A stretch of 39,499 bases of DNA from NCBI GenBank assembly GCA_036897525.1, contig JAYMTJ010000083.1, positions 1 to 39,499 on the forward strand. The letters are read 5' to 3'. The DNA comes from Pelargonium x hortorum. Its lineage: Eukaryota > Streptophyta > Magnoliopsida > Geraniales > Geraniaceae. The position numbers were made by a program, and so were the translations under genes. Shown here in pieces: positions 9,733-21,686 of the stretch. The notes under the pieces are model-generated. The model was not told the DNA's origin. It did no database searches and was given only the letters and a program-made list of their open reading frames with translations. Numbering within the stretch: position 1 is the first letter of the stretch; the number at the start of each line of letters is the position of its first letter.

Positions 9733-11157
9733 AACAGGGGTAGAGAGTAAGTTATTTGGTGGGGTCCTATAATCTAAGGTTAACTAAACTATAAAACTAT
9801 CCTGTATTTCCCTCCCTATACTGTATTAATACATAATGAAAATTCCTATAGATAAATTACAAGACTATAATGGTAACGGAATTCCTTACTATCCTTACAA
9901 AAGAAGAGTACATTTTCTATAGAATAGGCAACAAGAAGAGTGTAGGTCTCCTAAGAGCAAGAATAAGACTAATACAGGAATCTCCCTCAAGAAGACAGGT
10001 CTAGCTACAGGTATCGAGAAGGGTATAGCTGGAAAGATAAGATACCAAAACGGAGTAATAAAGCTGCACTAAGACCGGGGCTATCCAGACTAACAAGGGT
10101 ATAGTTCTTAAGTCTTAAGAAAGATATGAAGGTTAAGAAGTCATTAGTGGTCATAACGTAAGTAGGATATTCTTTCTTTATATATAGAAGAATGCCAAAG
10201 TATAAACCAAATTCTTTCATTTATCACTAGTTTAAAAGCCCATCCTCAGAGGCATTTCTAACGCCAAGAAACCGCTTTTCTTTTTTAAGTTCCCCTATTA
10301 CTTATTTGTCAACTCCTTTGGTTTGTAACACTCTTGGCCGCTAGTGTTTTCCTAAGTTCCAAATCTCTATTTCTTTGTACTTTGTTTTGTAATATCATTG
10401 AAATTTAATGTTAAGTAAGAATTCTAACACTAGCTGCGACAGGAAAGCGCCGAACTCTTTTCTATTTCGACCCAACTTCAACGACCTTCCTATTCCTAAA
10501 GTTACCCTTATATGAATTAGGTATATTTTAGTTCCTATAGGGGTTCCTAAGTTTCGCCGATGTTTTATATCTGTATTTACTTATTTATAATCAAGAGATA
10601 GACCATTAACTACGGCAATTAATGTATTGTAGACTACTCAAAATCAAAGAGTTAAGCCCTATGAGACAACCTGGCTGGAAGAATCTAAATTTTATTGATT
10701 CGTGGAGTTTAGCATTAAAACGATTCCTAAAAACGTTCTCCTGGAACACCCTTTTGTCAATAGTAAATTATATAATCTGTTAAAAAGTGAGTCATCTATA
10801 GTGAATAAGCGGGAAAAAAGGAGCCCCTTCTAAGATTTAGGGTAAAGTAAAAAGATCCACAGTATAGGAAATAGGAAAAAGAGGGATTTCCCTAAAAGAC
10901 TCTCAACTAAATATTGCTAAAACTAACCCCTACTTTTTTAATACCCTCGAATTCGGTACATTCTCTATAGGAATTGCTAAATACTGAACGAGACACCCCC
11001 TGAAAATGAGTACAAATTTCACAGAATGCCTCAGTCTCGCTTGAGCTCTTCTTCATTAGGAACCTTTGGCTATACAGTTTGACTATATTTGGTTTTATAT
11101 CCGGTTTTCTACTCAATTCACTAGATATAACAATGACTGACTTTAGGAACTTAGTGT
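9733..11157. other. non-coding spacer, purine-rich at its start
   Basis: From 9733 to about 10,020 the plus strand is rich in AAGAAGA, AAGACT and AGGTCT-like words, and this purine bias keeps frames open for 25-45 codons. Beyond 10,250 it becomes ordinary AT-rich spacer. Minus-strand frames at 10005-10220 and 10907-11116 look like by-products of composition. I see no RNA gene. Confidence 0.5.
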
Positions 11158-11583
11158 TTGACTCCGATTCTCCCTTTGCTTAATCTCATTATCTTTTATA
11201 GGAACCGAACCCTCCTAATAAGAGCTGCCTTTAGAGTAATAGACTTTCTTTTGTTTCGAATTATGCCTCACTTTAGAAAAAAAGAAAAGGACTCTTTTCG
11301 TGCAAGTTTAAGGATTTACGAAATACTTTACTATATATATTTTTTTCAAGAATATAAAATTCAGTTTAGTTACATTGTATATAATATTGACTTTCTGTCT
11401 TTACCAGCTAAACCAGATAGATCGGAATCCAGAAGGAAAGCTCTTCGCTACAACAAAGGAAAACCCTTTAAAAACAATCTTGTGAACTCCTTTCTAAAAC
11501 AAAATCTGGTTTCTACCATATCAATGTCTCCTTACCTCCAAAACACAGGAATACTTTCATTTAAAATACAGGAACTCTTTTAA
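11158..11583 (+). CDS. longest open frame, hypothetical, probably chance
   Basis: The frame is open for 141 codons from a TTG at 11158 to TAA at 11581-11583. Its first ATG is at 11263, giving 106 residues, and that start is more credible. From the ATG the order is a basic head (MPHFRKKEKDSFR), an aromatic stretch rich in Y, I and F (about residues 18-45), a charged segment (PDRSESRRKALRYNKGKPFK) and a polar C-terminus rich in N, S and Q. I recognise no family motif. At this base composition I roughly estimate well under one frame this long by chance in the window, so it is borderline. The run of Y, I and F codons reflects AT-rich DNA. It has no gene neighbours and no ribosome-binding sequence. 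Confidence 0.18.
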   Translation: MTPILPLLNLIIFYRNRTLLIRAAFRVIDFLLFRIMPHFRKKEKDSFRASLRIYEILYYIYFFQEYKIQFSYIVYNIDFLSLPAKPDRSESRRKALRYNKGKPFKNNLVNSFLKQNLVSTISMSPYLQNTGILSFKIQELF

Positions 11584-12453
11584 GTCTTTCTGTATTCTCA
11601 GCCTGAAATCCGATCGGAACAGAAGCCAAGAAACCAGGAATACCCTCTTTGGAGACCTTGCAAGACACTTTAGTAGCAAAAGCAAAGAGTTTCCTTATTA
11701 TAAGAAGTTTTATACAAGTTATCCTGTAGGAATTTTCAGGTATATTTTTAAGGGTTAGACTTTAGATTGGGATTATAATAAGGTAGAGGAGAGGTTTTGA
11801 GTTTTTACTAGGCCTACACTTAAGGCTTATATAATAAAATAAAGAGGAGGTCTGCGCTTTCTTGTTCTTTACTTCCTGGATCTAGTTAAAAAAAGAAAAG
11901 CAATACGGCAAGAGCGATTCTTGTTTTGCGGCAGTTGACTAGGAATTCTTACTATCTGCTCCTGTAGCTACAAAACCCTAACGAAGATTATAATTCAAAA
12001 TCTCTCTAAAATAGATCTCTGTGGACAAACTTTATATATTTTTGATTTTCTTCTTTAGGATTTGATCCTTATTGGATAATTTTGATTTATCAGAGTTGCA
12101 ACCTCTAATAGAGACGGCAAGTGAATAATTTTAAGGTTCCTGCCAAGTTCCAGTAGAGAGAGTCATTTACGGTTAAGTACGGTCTCTTTACTACAGTATC
12201 TACCTCGATAAAAGCCAAGGTTCGAGCCTAACTCGACAATAAAATAAATACACAACGAATAAAATAAGATCAAGATTTCAATTATGTCATAGCAGAATTT
12301 TGAAACCGCATTAATCTCAGAAAAAAGTCCTTATTCCAGAATATAGGACAATGCTTGTGAACCCGACTAAAGCTTCTTAAGGGTCTAAAAAAAAGCCCCC
12401 TCCAAGAATATCATGTAGTTTTTTAGGTTTCATAAAGACAAAGACTGTTTTTG

Positions 12454-12469
12454 AATAATATATATTATT
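12454..12469. repeat. 16-bp AT-only palindrome
   Basis: AATAATATATATTATT is a perfect palindrome made only of A and T. Such sequences melt easily and can extrude as cruciforms, but they are common in AT-rich spacer. I see no adjacent gene that it could serve. Confidence 0.5.
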
Positions 12470-13925
12470 AATTAGAATCCCTTAAAATCTCGCTTTTCAT
12501 TGGCAGGCTAGAAGCTAAACTAAAGCATTTCCGTTAAGTAACACAGACCCGGAGCGGATTTAGATTCTCAAAACAGCAAAGCAATTACCCATCTTGCTAA
12601 GTTTCGAAGATTAGAGAACTCCCTTTTTTATACAACAAAGCGCTGAAATAAAATGACTATTGTTCAAGGTTCTTTTACAGGTGTTTCTTTAATCTGATAC
12701 CACCTTGTAATTAGTTACAAAGAGCGAGCCTCCTAATTCAAATTTAGGATAAAATCTTGTTTATCCAATACTACCGTGTCAAATATACAGCCCCCTATTA
12801 TTATATATAACCCTCCCGCAAACTGACTCTCATAGAGTTCTCTATCTCAGCAAGCAATATCTTATATGTTTTCTCCCATTTGTTTATTAAAAACAGCCCT
12901 TATACCAGCGCGTATCCTTGTCAAGAAAAGAATCAAAATCTATTTATCAATTCTTTATTTCTAGTCCAGTTGACTTCGGAATCCCTTGAGTGTTATAGAC
13001 CGATCCAATTAAGTACATTGCTAAAAAAAATTGAAACTCTTATTTTTTATAAGAATTCGCATTCAGGAACTGCCAACTTCACTTCAAATCTTTCTTAGAT
13101 TAAAGCGCTTATGAGAATGCTCCCAGAGCAAACACTATATTTTAACGGAAATCCTTTGGGGCATACTCTTCCTTTTTAGTCCCTCCGGCTCTCCAATTTA
13201 CCTTACGAATGCTCTTTACTTTGTAGTAAAGCGAGGTATTGAAAATACATTACTTAATATAAAAGCTAAACTCACTGTATGGAAATCCAGGTAATTGAAT
13301 ACCTATTTTTTACTAAGGAATGCTGTATTTGCTTTAATTATAAGAGTAAACCTTACTTAACTAACAAAAGTGTGAATAAAATTGCAGTTTCTGCACCTAT
13401 AGAAGGTTTTGCTCTAAAGCAATTTGGAGGTATATTATGAACTCTTAATGGAATGCAAAGCTTTATCAAACCAGACGGGGGAGCTACTAACATCAGCTTT
13501 GTGTAAAGGAATCAAAGTAACAAAAAAATGAGAAAAATATAAGGAGCAGGAGCCCCTTCGGAGATATTTCAAATAAGAAGAAGCCTTAAACTCACTAATA
13601 TTAACATAACAAGGAAGGGTTTTTCCTAAGTTAGTAGATATAAGGTACCAAAAACGGATCCGAAACAAGGAAACACAGCAGCTGCCCACAACACTTCAAG
13701 TCGCTTGGATTCCATTTTATATAACCGAAAGGATTCTATTAATAAAGAGTATTAAAGAAGTGGAATTTAAGCCTTTATCTAAAATTCTGTTATCTTTTCT
13801 TGGAAGAACCAAAAGATGCAACTCAACCTAATAGGGTAAGGTCTGTATAACGTGTTACTAATTGAAAATATATTCATTTTGAAGCGAGACTTGTCTATTT
13901 TACTAGATTTTGTATTTACTTAATT

Positions 13926-13960
13926 GGTGGAGATAGGTGGAGATAGGTGGAGATAGGTGG
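13926..13960. repeat. 10-bp minisatellite, 3.5 copies
   Basis: The unit GGTGGAGATA is repeated three times exactly (13926-13955), followed by a further GGTGG (13956-13960). It is the clearest tandem array in the window. It is G-rich and purine-biased, and perfect identity suggests recent expansion by slippage. The unit is not a multiple of three and no frame runs across it, so it is not a protein repeat. Confidence 0.95.
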
Positions 13961-14463
13961 GTAATATAACATATTTCTTATAGAGAAATTGGCTTTTTTT
14001 GAGTTCTTCTTCTATTGACATAGCCGGCTCAAGGGAATAGCTCAGAAGTATTAGAACCCCGAGAATTTATGAGACATATCACTTTCACTAATTTTGCAAT
14101 TCCAACAAACGTCTTTAGCTTTCTTCTTTCTAAAGATTTTACCAGCTTTTGTATAATCTGGGGTTAGCTCCTTTTATATCTGTACCTTTTTTTGTGAAGC
14201 AAAAGCCCTACCCTAGCATTTCTAATACCTTAGTTTGTCGATAAACATGAGTCTAAGTATTGTAAGGTTACTCTATGTATACCTCGGGAGAATAAAAAAG
14301 CCTGAGTATGGCTCAAGAAGATTCACTTCTAACATTGTCAAAGCGTTTTAGAACCCCTTTGTGTATTGTATGTAGTAACTAACTCCGGAATAGAGAAAGA
14401 AACTCCGTAGAAAAATTAAGAGTTAAAGAAAGTATAACTTTACTTCTAATTACCTTACAACCA

Positions 14464-14486
14464 ATTTCTTTATTTATTTCTTTATT
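14464..14486. repeat. 12-bp tandem near-duplication
   Basis: ATTTCTTTATTT (14464-14475) is followed directly by the same unit lacking its last base (14476-14486). It is of the same size class as the duplications at 2684 and 4524. Confidence 0.7.
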
Positions 14487-16282
14487 CATCTTACTTAAGA
14501 AGCTTTAGACTAAGCAGGCCTGATTTTTTTTAGCAAAAAAAGAGTATAGGTTTTACTAGCAAACAAAAAGGGGTCATACTAACATTGTCAAATGAAAACT
14601 GTTATTTATGTAAGTCCTCAACTTAAACGAATTCATTCTTGCCAAAAAAAAGTTTAGTCTAATCCGTAAAAGAAGTTCTAGCTAACAAATTCCTAGGCAA
14701 AGGCAATTTCCCAGCATTTCTTCATAGTTCTCCTCGGGGGGATTACAGCTATTGCCGAATAACTCCTTATATAGTAAAGCAAATTGCAATTATTAGAAGG
14801 GATATATTCTATTTCTGTAAAGTAGTTTCCAAAACTAAGATATAGTCTCGTATAAAATCCTTTTGCTTTAAGGCAAGTATAGGAGTCCTCCCTAAAAGTA
14901 AAAGGATCTGAGGTTTTCTATTCATAGAAGAATTCGGCTTTTAGCGTGAAGGTCATTGGTTGGTGGACTAATTAATAGAGAGAGTTACGCGTTGAACCGC
15001 TGGTTGACAAGGACAAGGGGTTCTCCTTTTACACACTGACTTAAAAAAGATTATACTTCGTGTTTTATATCTGATTTAGGAGGAATTAAAAACCTACATT
15101 TATTTAGAATTATTACTAGATAGCTTCCATTTTAAGGATTAACCCTATATCGGACCCATGATAAACCCAGATCTCCTTTTTCTCGTTTGGTATCTTAACT
15201 GGACTGGATAAGTTTTTGCGCAAGAAATGCCTTGATGCTTCGCTAAATTTATACAGAGTTAGTTCAAAGGAGGCCCCTTATACATTTAATGTACTTCAAC
15301 TTTTGTTAAATATATAATCATTAAATTTCTGTTACAATTTTGGGAAACTAATACAAGAGTAATTCTTAATTAAGTATAGTATGTTTGAGAGTCCCTTATA
15401 CCTAACCACAGAAAAGGGGGTTTTCACTTTTTGGATTTACAATATACTATAGAATACTGAGTACCCTCAGAATTTTGAAAAAGAAGCTTGGTTGTAGATC
15501 TAATCGCTGTCAAAGTAAGCCGTCTCTACTTCAAAGGAGATCCCCGTATATAGCATACTTATTCCTAAGAGGGCCCCTTCAATTTTGACTAAACTTCAAA
15601 GTAAACCAAACGGAACCTCGACTCTAGAAATATAATGTCTACCGAGCCTTTACTACTATAAAAATCATTGAAACTAGCAAGCAACTTCTATCCCACATAT
15701 TATTATATGAGGCTTTTCTTATTTAGCATATAAGGGAATAACAAGTAACTTTCTTTCGAATTTCCTTACTGATTTAGTAAACTAGGAGAATTTACCTTAT
15801 TTTATTGTGAACAAGATTAGTATTTCCATTTTAATTCCTAGAAAATTTTCCACAAGTCATTGTCATTTCATTTACTACCATCAAACAAGGAGAAGAGGTA
15901 CCCTTTCTTTTTAAAAAAGAATCTTTTTAGAGTCAAGGTAGAATACAAGCCCCTCCTTATACATACACAAAAAAGAAACTTTCAGCAGTAGCCTATTACA
16001 TTACATTATTGGAATATATATCTTTAAAGTCTTAGCCCAAATTAGTAACAAGCATATAGAGTTTATGCAGCCAAAAAAGCTTACTTTTAAATTAAATGGG
16101 TCTTCCTCTTCTCGAGTCCTTGTAGAGGCTTTTCCTTCTATATTAAGATTAAGGAGAGCTCCATATTCTTAAAACAGTATAACTAGTGCTACTAAATTGA
16201 AATTCACCAAAAATGTCTAATCCCTGGATCCCCTGAAGAAAAGAGTACTCTCGCAAGATTCATTAGAGCCTCTTTCTTAAGA

Positions 16283-16470
16283 GTCTTATGGGTCTTATGA
16301 GCTAGACCTGTGCTTGGATTTTCTATCTTACTCTCCAGAGCTATACCTAAACTTTTCTTAATACCTTATAGGAATACCTATAACTTTCTTAAGGAGATAG
16401 ACTCTTACTCTTATGCAGCTTACTCTTGCTTACTCTTAGTGGTCTTAGTAGCTGTCTTACTCTTTTTCTT
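16283..16470. repeat. cluster of CTTAT/CTTACT words
   Basis: GTCTTATGG then GTCTTATGA form a 9-bp imperfect tandem pair at 16283-16300. CTTACTCTT, CTTATG and GTCTTACTC-like words then recur up to about 16,470. The cluster overlaps a GTG-initiated 61-codon frame (16310-16495) that ends in a hydrophobic stretch. I think this frame is a by-product of the pyrimidine-rich repeats, which encode L, S, Y and V. Confidence 0.4.
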
Positions 16471-18879
16471 AAAAAAAACTTATTATTATAAATAGACCTC
16501 AAAACTAGAAAGGGGAATGACTTAGACTACTAGGACTCTTCTAAAGCTTGACTCTTAAATGCTAGATATTCCAGCAAGTAAAAGGCCCCTGTACTAAAAG
16601 AAGCTAAGGGCACTCCCTTTTTCATTTACGTTAGTCAATACTTTTCTGAAACTACCTTACTAAGAAAATTCCTGTCTAGTTAAGCATAACTTCTATGCCT
16701 TCAGTCTATCTGGTTGTAGCGCAGCGAAGGGAGTCGTTGTATAGTATTAGTTTAGTTTAGTTAACCTTACACTGTGACACCAACAGCTGATTACTTGCTT
16801 TCATACCTACACTTCTCTTAAATAAAAGCTACACTCTCTATTTGTATTTGTACCTTCAAAAAGTCTTAGCAGCTATTAGACCTTTCCTTTATAAAGATTT
16901 TAAGACTCTTAGCAAACCCAGAAGGAATTCTGACTTTTAACTAATAACAACTCCCTTAAAATCGTATTAGAATACCCACCTGCGGAAGAGGATACTAACC
17001 TAAGATTTTTCACTTGTATACTCGGGGACACTCTTTATTAAAAAGACCTTTATATTATAATTAGTAATTAGTTTTAGACTAAAGAAAAAGGAATCTTCTT
17101 TGATTAGAATAATACCGAAAGTTTGTACCTAGAATGGCCGGTTTAGGTACCTCATAAGGTGTTGTTTTGTACCTTTTACCTTTGAGAACTTCCTTTGTTC
17201 TCTTGTAAAATCCCTGTCTACTAACTCTCTTATAGTTGAAAGTAACATTATATAAATTAAAGCTAAGTTAGTCTAGTTAACCTTATAGTAATAGCTTTGT
17301 TTTAAGTTAGCAAATTCTATTACCTAAATTAAGACGAAATCCTTGAAATTGGCTACAGGATATTTGCGTTTAAGAATAGGTACTATTTAGCTTTACAAGA
17401 GTCCTCCTACCTTTAATTTAAAGGGTGCACTTATAGTCTTAACTAGCTGTTAATTATTATTAAAAAATATACCAAAGGATTACCTATAGATTTCCGGATC
17501 CTACTTATACACTTTTGGGGTAAGAGAGGGCCCAGCACTTTCCTTGGGAAAAACGCTACTCAAATTACATCGAAACACTAAGAAAAGTAATAGTCTTAAC
17601 GTACAAATTGAATATTACCTTGTTTTCTAGGTTTTGGATTCTTTTGAGAGCAGGCTGCTTTTTAGAAAGCCGTTATTCAATCGATATATCAGATTTTGGT
17701 TTCCAGTATGGTAGCATTTCCCCCAGAAAAGTCAGTAATAAATGTCTAATATACTTTAGGTTAGGGTCGTATTTTATGTATTGCGTACAAAAGAATAAAC
17801 AAGATTTCCCGTAAACCCAATTACTTTACTATACCTAAAGTTTTCTGTTAAGAAATAGGATAAAGTCAGTGTATAAGTGTACTTTTTTCCTAGTAAGGGG
17901 CGCCTAAGCGAACACTGAAAAGTAGGCAACAAATCTCTAGTGCGATTACAAGTGTTTTTTACTAGAACTTTTTTGGTACGGATTAGTCTTTATAGGAATA
18001 ACAACAAGAAAAAGGATTCTCCTCTTCTTAATAACAGGAAAGACTAGGCAAAGTTAGAACTTTTTTTTATAGGAGAAATGGTTTATACCCTTATTAGATA
18101 TCATAATCTTTAACATAGTTTAAGGATCTCTTTCTTATTAGAATGAAAGGTTCTAGTTGAGATATACAAGTTTACTTTTAGTCGCTTCCCTTCTCTTATA
18201 TCTAAAAAGTGTTTGTTTTTCCTCTTCAAGTTTAATCCTATACTTTGCCATAGAACTTTTAGACAGTTAGTCTATATTTTTGTAGTCAAAGAACCCCTTT
18301 ATTCACAAATGAGATTCGGTATAAGGGATACCTATTAATGTAGAGCTCTTCTCTTTTACTGACTTCTTTGTAAGTAACTTCATAAGATTATAAAGCCTTT
18401 ACTTTGAAAGCAACTGAAAGGAATTATTCTAACCCTTAGGGAGCTTCTTTTCAAAACTATATTCTATAATTCTGATATTATGCCTATTTTCGAATAAGGT
18501 CCCTATAATAGAAACAGGTTCCTTTAGGATACTAATTGAAATGTTTTTATTTAAGTCTTAGCAGTACTAATTTACCAAAACCTCAACCCATATGTATAAC
18601 TCTTTTTATTTGTGAAGTCAATTCCTTTTATCCACTGTTCTGTTCTTTCATATTTCCGAAAAAAGCCCTGTCTAGCTTGACTTGTACAATTAAAAAGGCT
18701 GATAACTCCTTAAAAAGAGCCTACTTCCCTAACCCAGGATTCATGCCCACCTAGAATTCTGAAAAGACCTCAAGACGACTTTTCGAACTAAGCTAAGACA
18801 TTCCACAAATTAGTCAAATTCCAGGCACAGAATAAACTAATAGAAAACTTAGATCTTGACCGTGTGACTATGATGATTA

Positions 18880-18926
18880 AGTCGATTCGAACCTATTGCC
18901 GGTCAAAGCTTTAACGTTTTGCCAAG
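18880..18926 (-). tRNA. tRNA-like fragment, probably decayed
   Basis: On the minus strand a T-loop word, GGTTCGAATC (plus-strand 18884-18893), is preceded by a possible D arm: GGC (plus 18921-18923) and GCT (plus 18907-18909) enclosing an 11-base loop that includes GTTAAA. The stretch between the arms is about ten bases, too short for an anticodon arm, and no acceptor stem forms. GGTTCGAATC is the commonest tRNA T-loop word of plant organelles, and this motivates the call. Structure does not support a functional gene. Confidence 0.18.
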
Positions 18927-20832
18927 TATAATAAATAGAAATTTCTATTAAGGAGGGTTTCGTTAAGGGACTTGGGAGATTTCGTGAATTTCATAGCACG
19001 AAATAACACCGCTTCTACTAAATGAATACGAGTTTCTGAAAATTCTTCCTTGTGGAGTAGTACCACCAAAATTCTGTATTGTATAAGGATTCTCTAGATT
19101 AAAATACATAGCTAGTCCTTGAACTTTTGAGTTTTCCTTAAGAGAAGAAAGTCTAAAAAAAGAAATTTTTGTTTGAATAGACTGCCCAATTGCGTAGTCT
19201 TTAATTTTAGAATAGGAAAAAAAGAATATGCCTTTAATGAGAGTGAAATACTCCTTAATTATGGGCTAATAAGACTCGGAATTCATGTTAAAAAGAAGCA
19301 GTAAGCTATAATACAAATTCTTCCAGGACATTTTTTAAGAATTTTTTAGTATACTAGGCTTTAGAACTAGATTGACTATAATACCTATAATATAAGATAT
19401 TAAGGAGGGCCCTTTTTAAAGCCTTAGACTTAAGTTCTTTAATAATTACTCTGATCTAGGTAGAATTTACCCTTGTTTAAGCAGTAAGACCCCTTTTACT
19501 TGTTTTTGCGTGACTACTAGTACTAGAAGTTGTGCTTTTTCATAAACACCTACGGCCTAGGGTATCAAAATTCCCAGCCCAGGCCTTCTTAAAGGATTGC
19601 CCCGTTGTCAAAGAACTTTAGTCAAAGTGAGCGCCATTGGGAATTTCTCTAATTAAAGACTTTTTATCAACGAACGTAACAAAGCAGGATACTACAAGCA
19701 GTTTTCTTTGCGTATATTATTTTGAGAAATTCCAATATGCTGCCCTATATTTCTTAATTAGGGTACTAAAAGTAATAAGGAATTTTCCTTTACATTATTA
19801 AATAAACTAGACTTCAAATCTTTCTCAAAAGCACTAACTACGAGGTATTTGCAAAAACGTACCCATCCAATTGAACGTCTAATGCCTCTAAGAAAAAGAA
19901 GTTTCTAAATAACGCTTGATTTAGATAGAAATTCCTTGTAAACCTTATGAAATAAAAGCAGTTACATAACTAAGAAAATGGAGTATTCACCCTTTATGAT
20001 AACGCTTAGATAGAAGATTTAAGTTCATGGCCCGCGCGAGTGCCCCCTTTCTAAATCGTAGAGAGATTTTTAGCTTTCATAATTGGAAGCATTCCCTTTG
20101 CATTTTCGATGAACAAAAGACAAAGCACTCAAAAGGAAAGACTATCGTTATTATAATCTCACTAGGATAGCCGAAAAATACTGAGCAAGATTTACCTTAT
20201 ACATGGGTTCCTTGGGAGTTTTCTAATGCAATTCTTTTTTAGTTAGGAAGATTACTTGTCTTTTTTTAGGATTCAAATCTAATCTCAAAAGGGAATTTTA
20301 TTTAAATACATAAAATTTAGACCCCTATGATTAAAAACTTTTAGTTATTTTATTCTCTTTTTGCTATTCCAGGAAACCTGATATTACAATCTCTTTTCTC
20401 CCCACTAAGTCAAACTTAGACTTTAGCTACACCTTTTACTAAGGAATTTCATTTCATCTTTAAAGAATAAAATTCAAATAAAAACGAGAGTCACTATACT
20501 TACTAGTATATACACTAACTTGAAAAGGAACTCCTGTCTCTGATTATTAGTACAACGAGCACCTCCGTCTTTCTAGGAAAATGGCCTCAATTACAACCAG
20601 AAATGTGGCCCTCTTTGAGCTAAGTTGAAACAAAAAAAAGTACTATACTATTCCTTCCTTTTGAAAAAACTCTTACTATTTAAAGAGGAAATCCTTAGAA
20701 TTTAGATTAATCCTATTTCGGGTCTAAAAAAGTAAGAGGCTCTTCTAGGTTTGGTCTTAACCAGGTGTCAAAATTTGCTTGTTTTATGCTAGAATCTCGT
20801 CTTTAAATAGATAAAGGAAGGGCCTTCTAAGG

Positions 20833-20844
20833 GGGGGATCCCCC
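20833..20844. repeat. 12-bp GC palindrome
   Basis: GGGGGATCCCCC is a perfect palindrome, extended on its left by two more G. It is part of a wider excess of GGATCC and GGGCCC-type palindromes in the window. Confidence 0.6.
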
Positions 20845-21417
20845 TACCTCTCTCGTTAGTATATGGCATTTATTCTAATACTTACTTATATCTTTGAAGT
20901 GCTAACACTTACAAGGGAACCCACTTTTATATCATTTATATCGAAGGCGCTTTAGAAATACCAGAACCTAGTAAGCTTTACTTAGGAAAGGTTTCACTTT
21001 TATATAATCAGAAGAGATACCCCCTAGCCCTAATAGAAAGCTCAAGACTAGGCTAAGTATCTTAAACCCAAAAAGGAAAACTCGATGCTAAAAATAACAA
21101 GGGTTTCGCATATTTTTAATGTCCTGAATCAAGATAGATAATCTTTTGTTGAGACCATAATTAGCTAAGCAGAAGAAAAGAAGCTCATTCTGTACCTAAA
21201 AATACAGTTATCCCTGTGGAAGCAATCCTATTCATACCTCAAAAGTATACCCGAATCCTTTAACAAGACCCTCTATTTACTCTTTAGTTTATATACCGCT
21301 CTTTGCCAAAAGCTAGTAAGTAGTTTTAAAGCTTTAGCTCAGATTAAACCCAAGAATCAAAAAAGAAAAGTGTATTTAGTCTAGTCGCGGTGGATACTAG
21401 TTCACATAGATATTAGG

Positions 21418-21686
21418 TTATAGCAGTGACTCATCAGCACGCATTCCGAAGGTTTCACCCGTGTCAAAGCGAAAAAGTACAAGAAGTTTCACGAGAGATA
21501 TTATCGTCATATGAGTTTGGGTTTGATCCTTTCGACGATTCGCTACCTCCTTCCAGAGAGCCATCAGTAAGGTCTCCCTTTTCTCCTATTAACATATCCT
21601 TCGGTTGGCTTAGCGAGTGTAAAAACAGATCTAGTTTTTTTGAACTTATATTTAGTACTCATAAACTACTTTTCTCAAGCGGATAG
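21418..21686. other. GC- and CpG-richer island, open on both strands
   Basis: By hand count, G+C is about 44% over 21420-21640, against about one third elsewhere, with around ten CpG in 210 bases. Stops are scarce. The plus strand is open from a GTG at 21426 to TAG at 21684-21686 for 86 codons, with no ATG start (THQHAFRRFHPC near the start; an acidic and proline-rich middle, FDPFDDSLPPSREP). The minus strand has an ATG frame at 21564-21418 encoding 48 residues (starting MALWKEVANRRK). I recognise neither product. The change in composition suggests DNA of different origin, for example a transferred nuclear or plastid piece or a relic of a coding exon. I cannot choose the coding strand, if there is one. 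Confidence 0.4.

Larger units (their letters stand above)
11584..21417. other. long non-coding spacer with small repeats
   Basis: Nearly 10 kb without a credible gene. Frames at 12880, 13435 (minus), 16310 (GTG start, hydrophobic end), 17608 and 18536 show AT-driven composition and no known motifs. It holds an AT palindrome at 12454, a 10-bp tandem repeat at 13926, a 12-bp near-dimer at 14464, repeated CTTACTCTT-like words around 16,280-16,470 and GGGCCC sites at 15571, 17528 and 19407. A tRNA-like fragment is on the minus strand at 18880-18926, and a GGGGGATCCCCC palindrome lies at 20833. Confidence 0.55.

Noticed and set aside
11158-11583. Longest open frame taken as a confident gene
   Set aside because: It starts at TTG, its aromatic stretch follows from AT-rich DNA, no motif is visible and its length is near the chance limit. 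It is kept only as a low-confidence entry.
12180-12240. GGTTCGAGCC word as part of a tRNA
   Set aside because: Neither a T stem, an acceptor stem nor an anticodon arm can be drawn around it.
14329-14592. Exact 14-bp direct repeat CTAACATTGTCAAA, 250 bases apart
   Set aside because: About ten 14-base coincidences are expected by chance in a window of this size and composition.
16310-16495. GTG-initiated frame ending in a hydrophobic segment
   Set aside because: The hydrophobic residues come from repeated CTTACTCTT-like pyrimidine words. There is no ATG and no supporting context.
21418-21480. Hammerhead ribozyme suggested by CTGATGAG and GAAAC on the minus strand
   Set aside because: The two core words are in the wrong order for a standard hammerhead, and the three stems cannot be formed in any permutation I tried.
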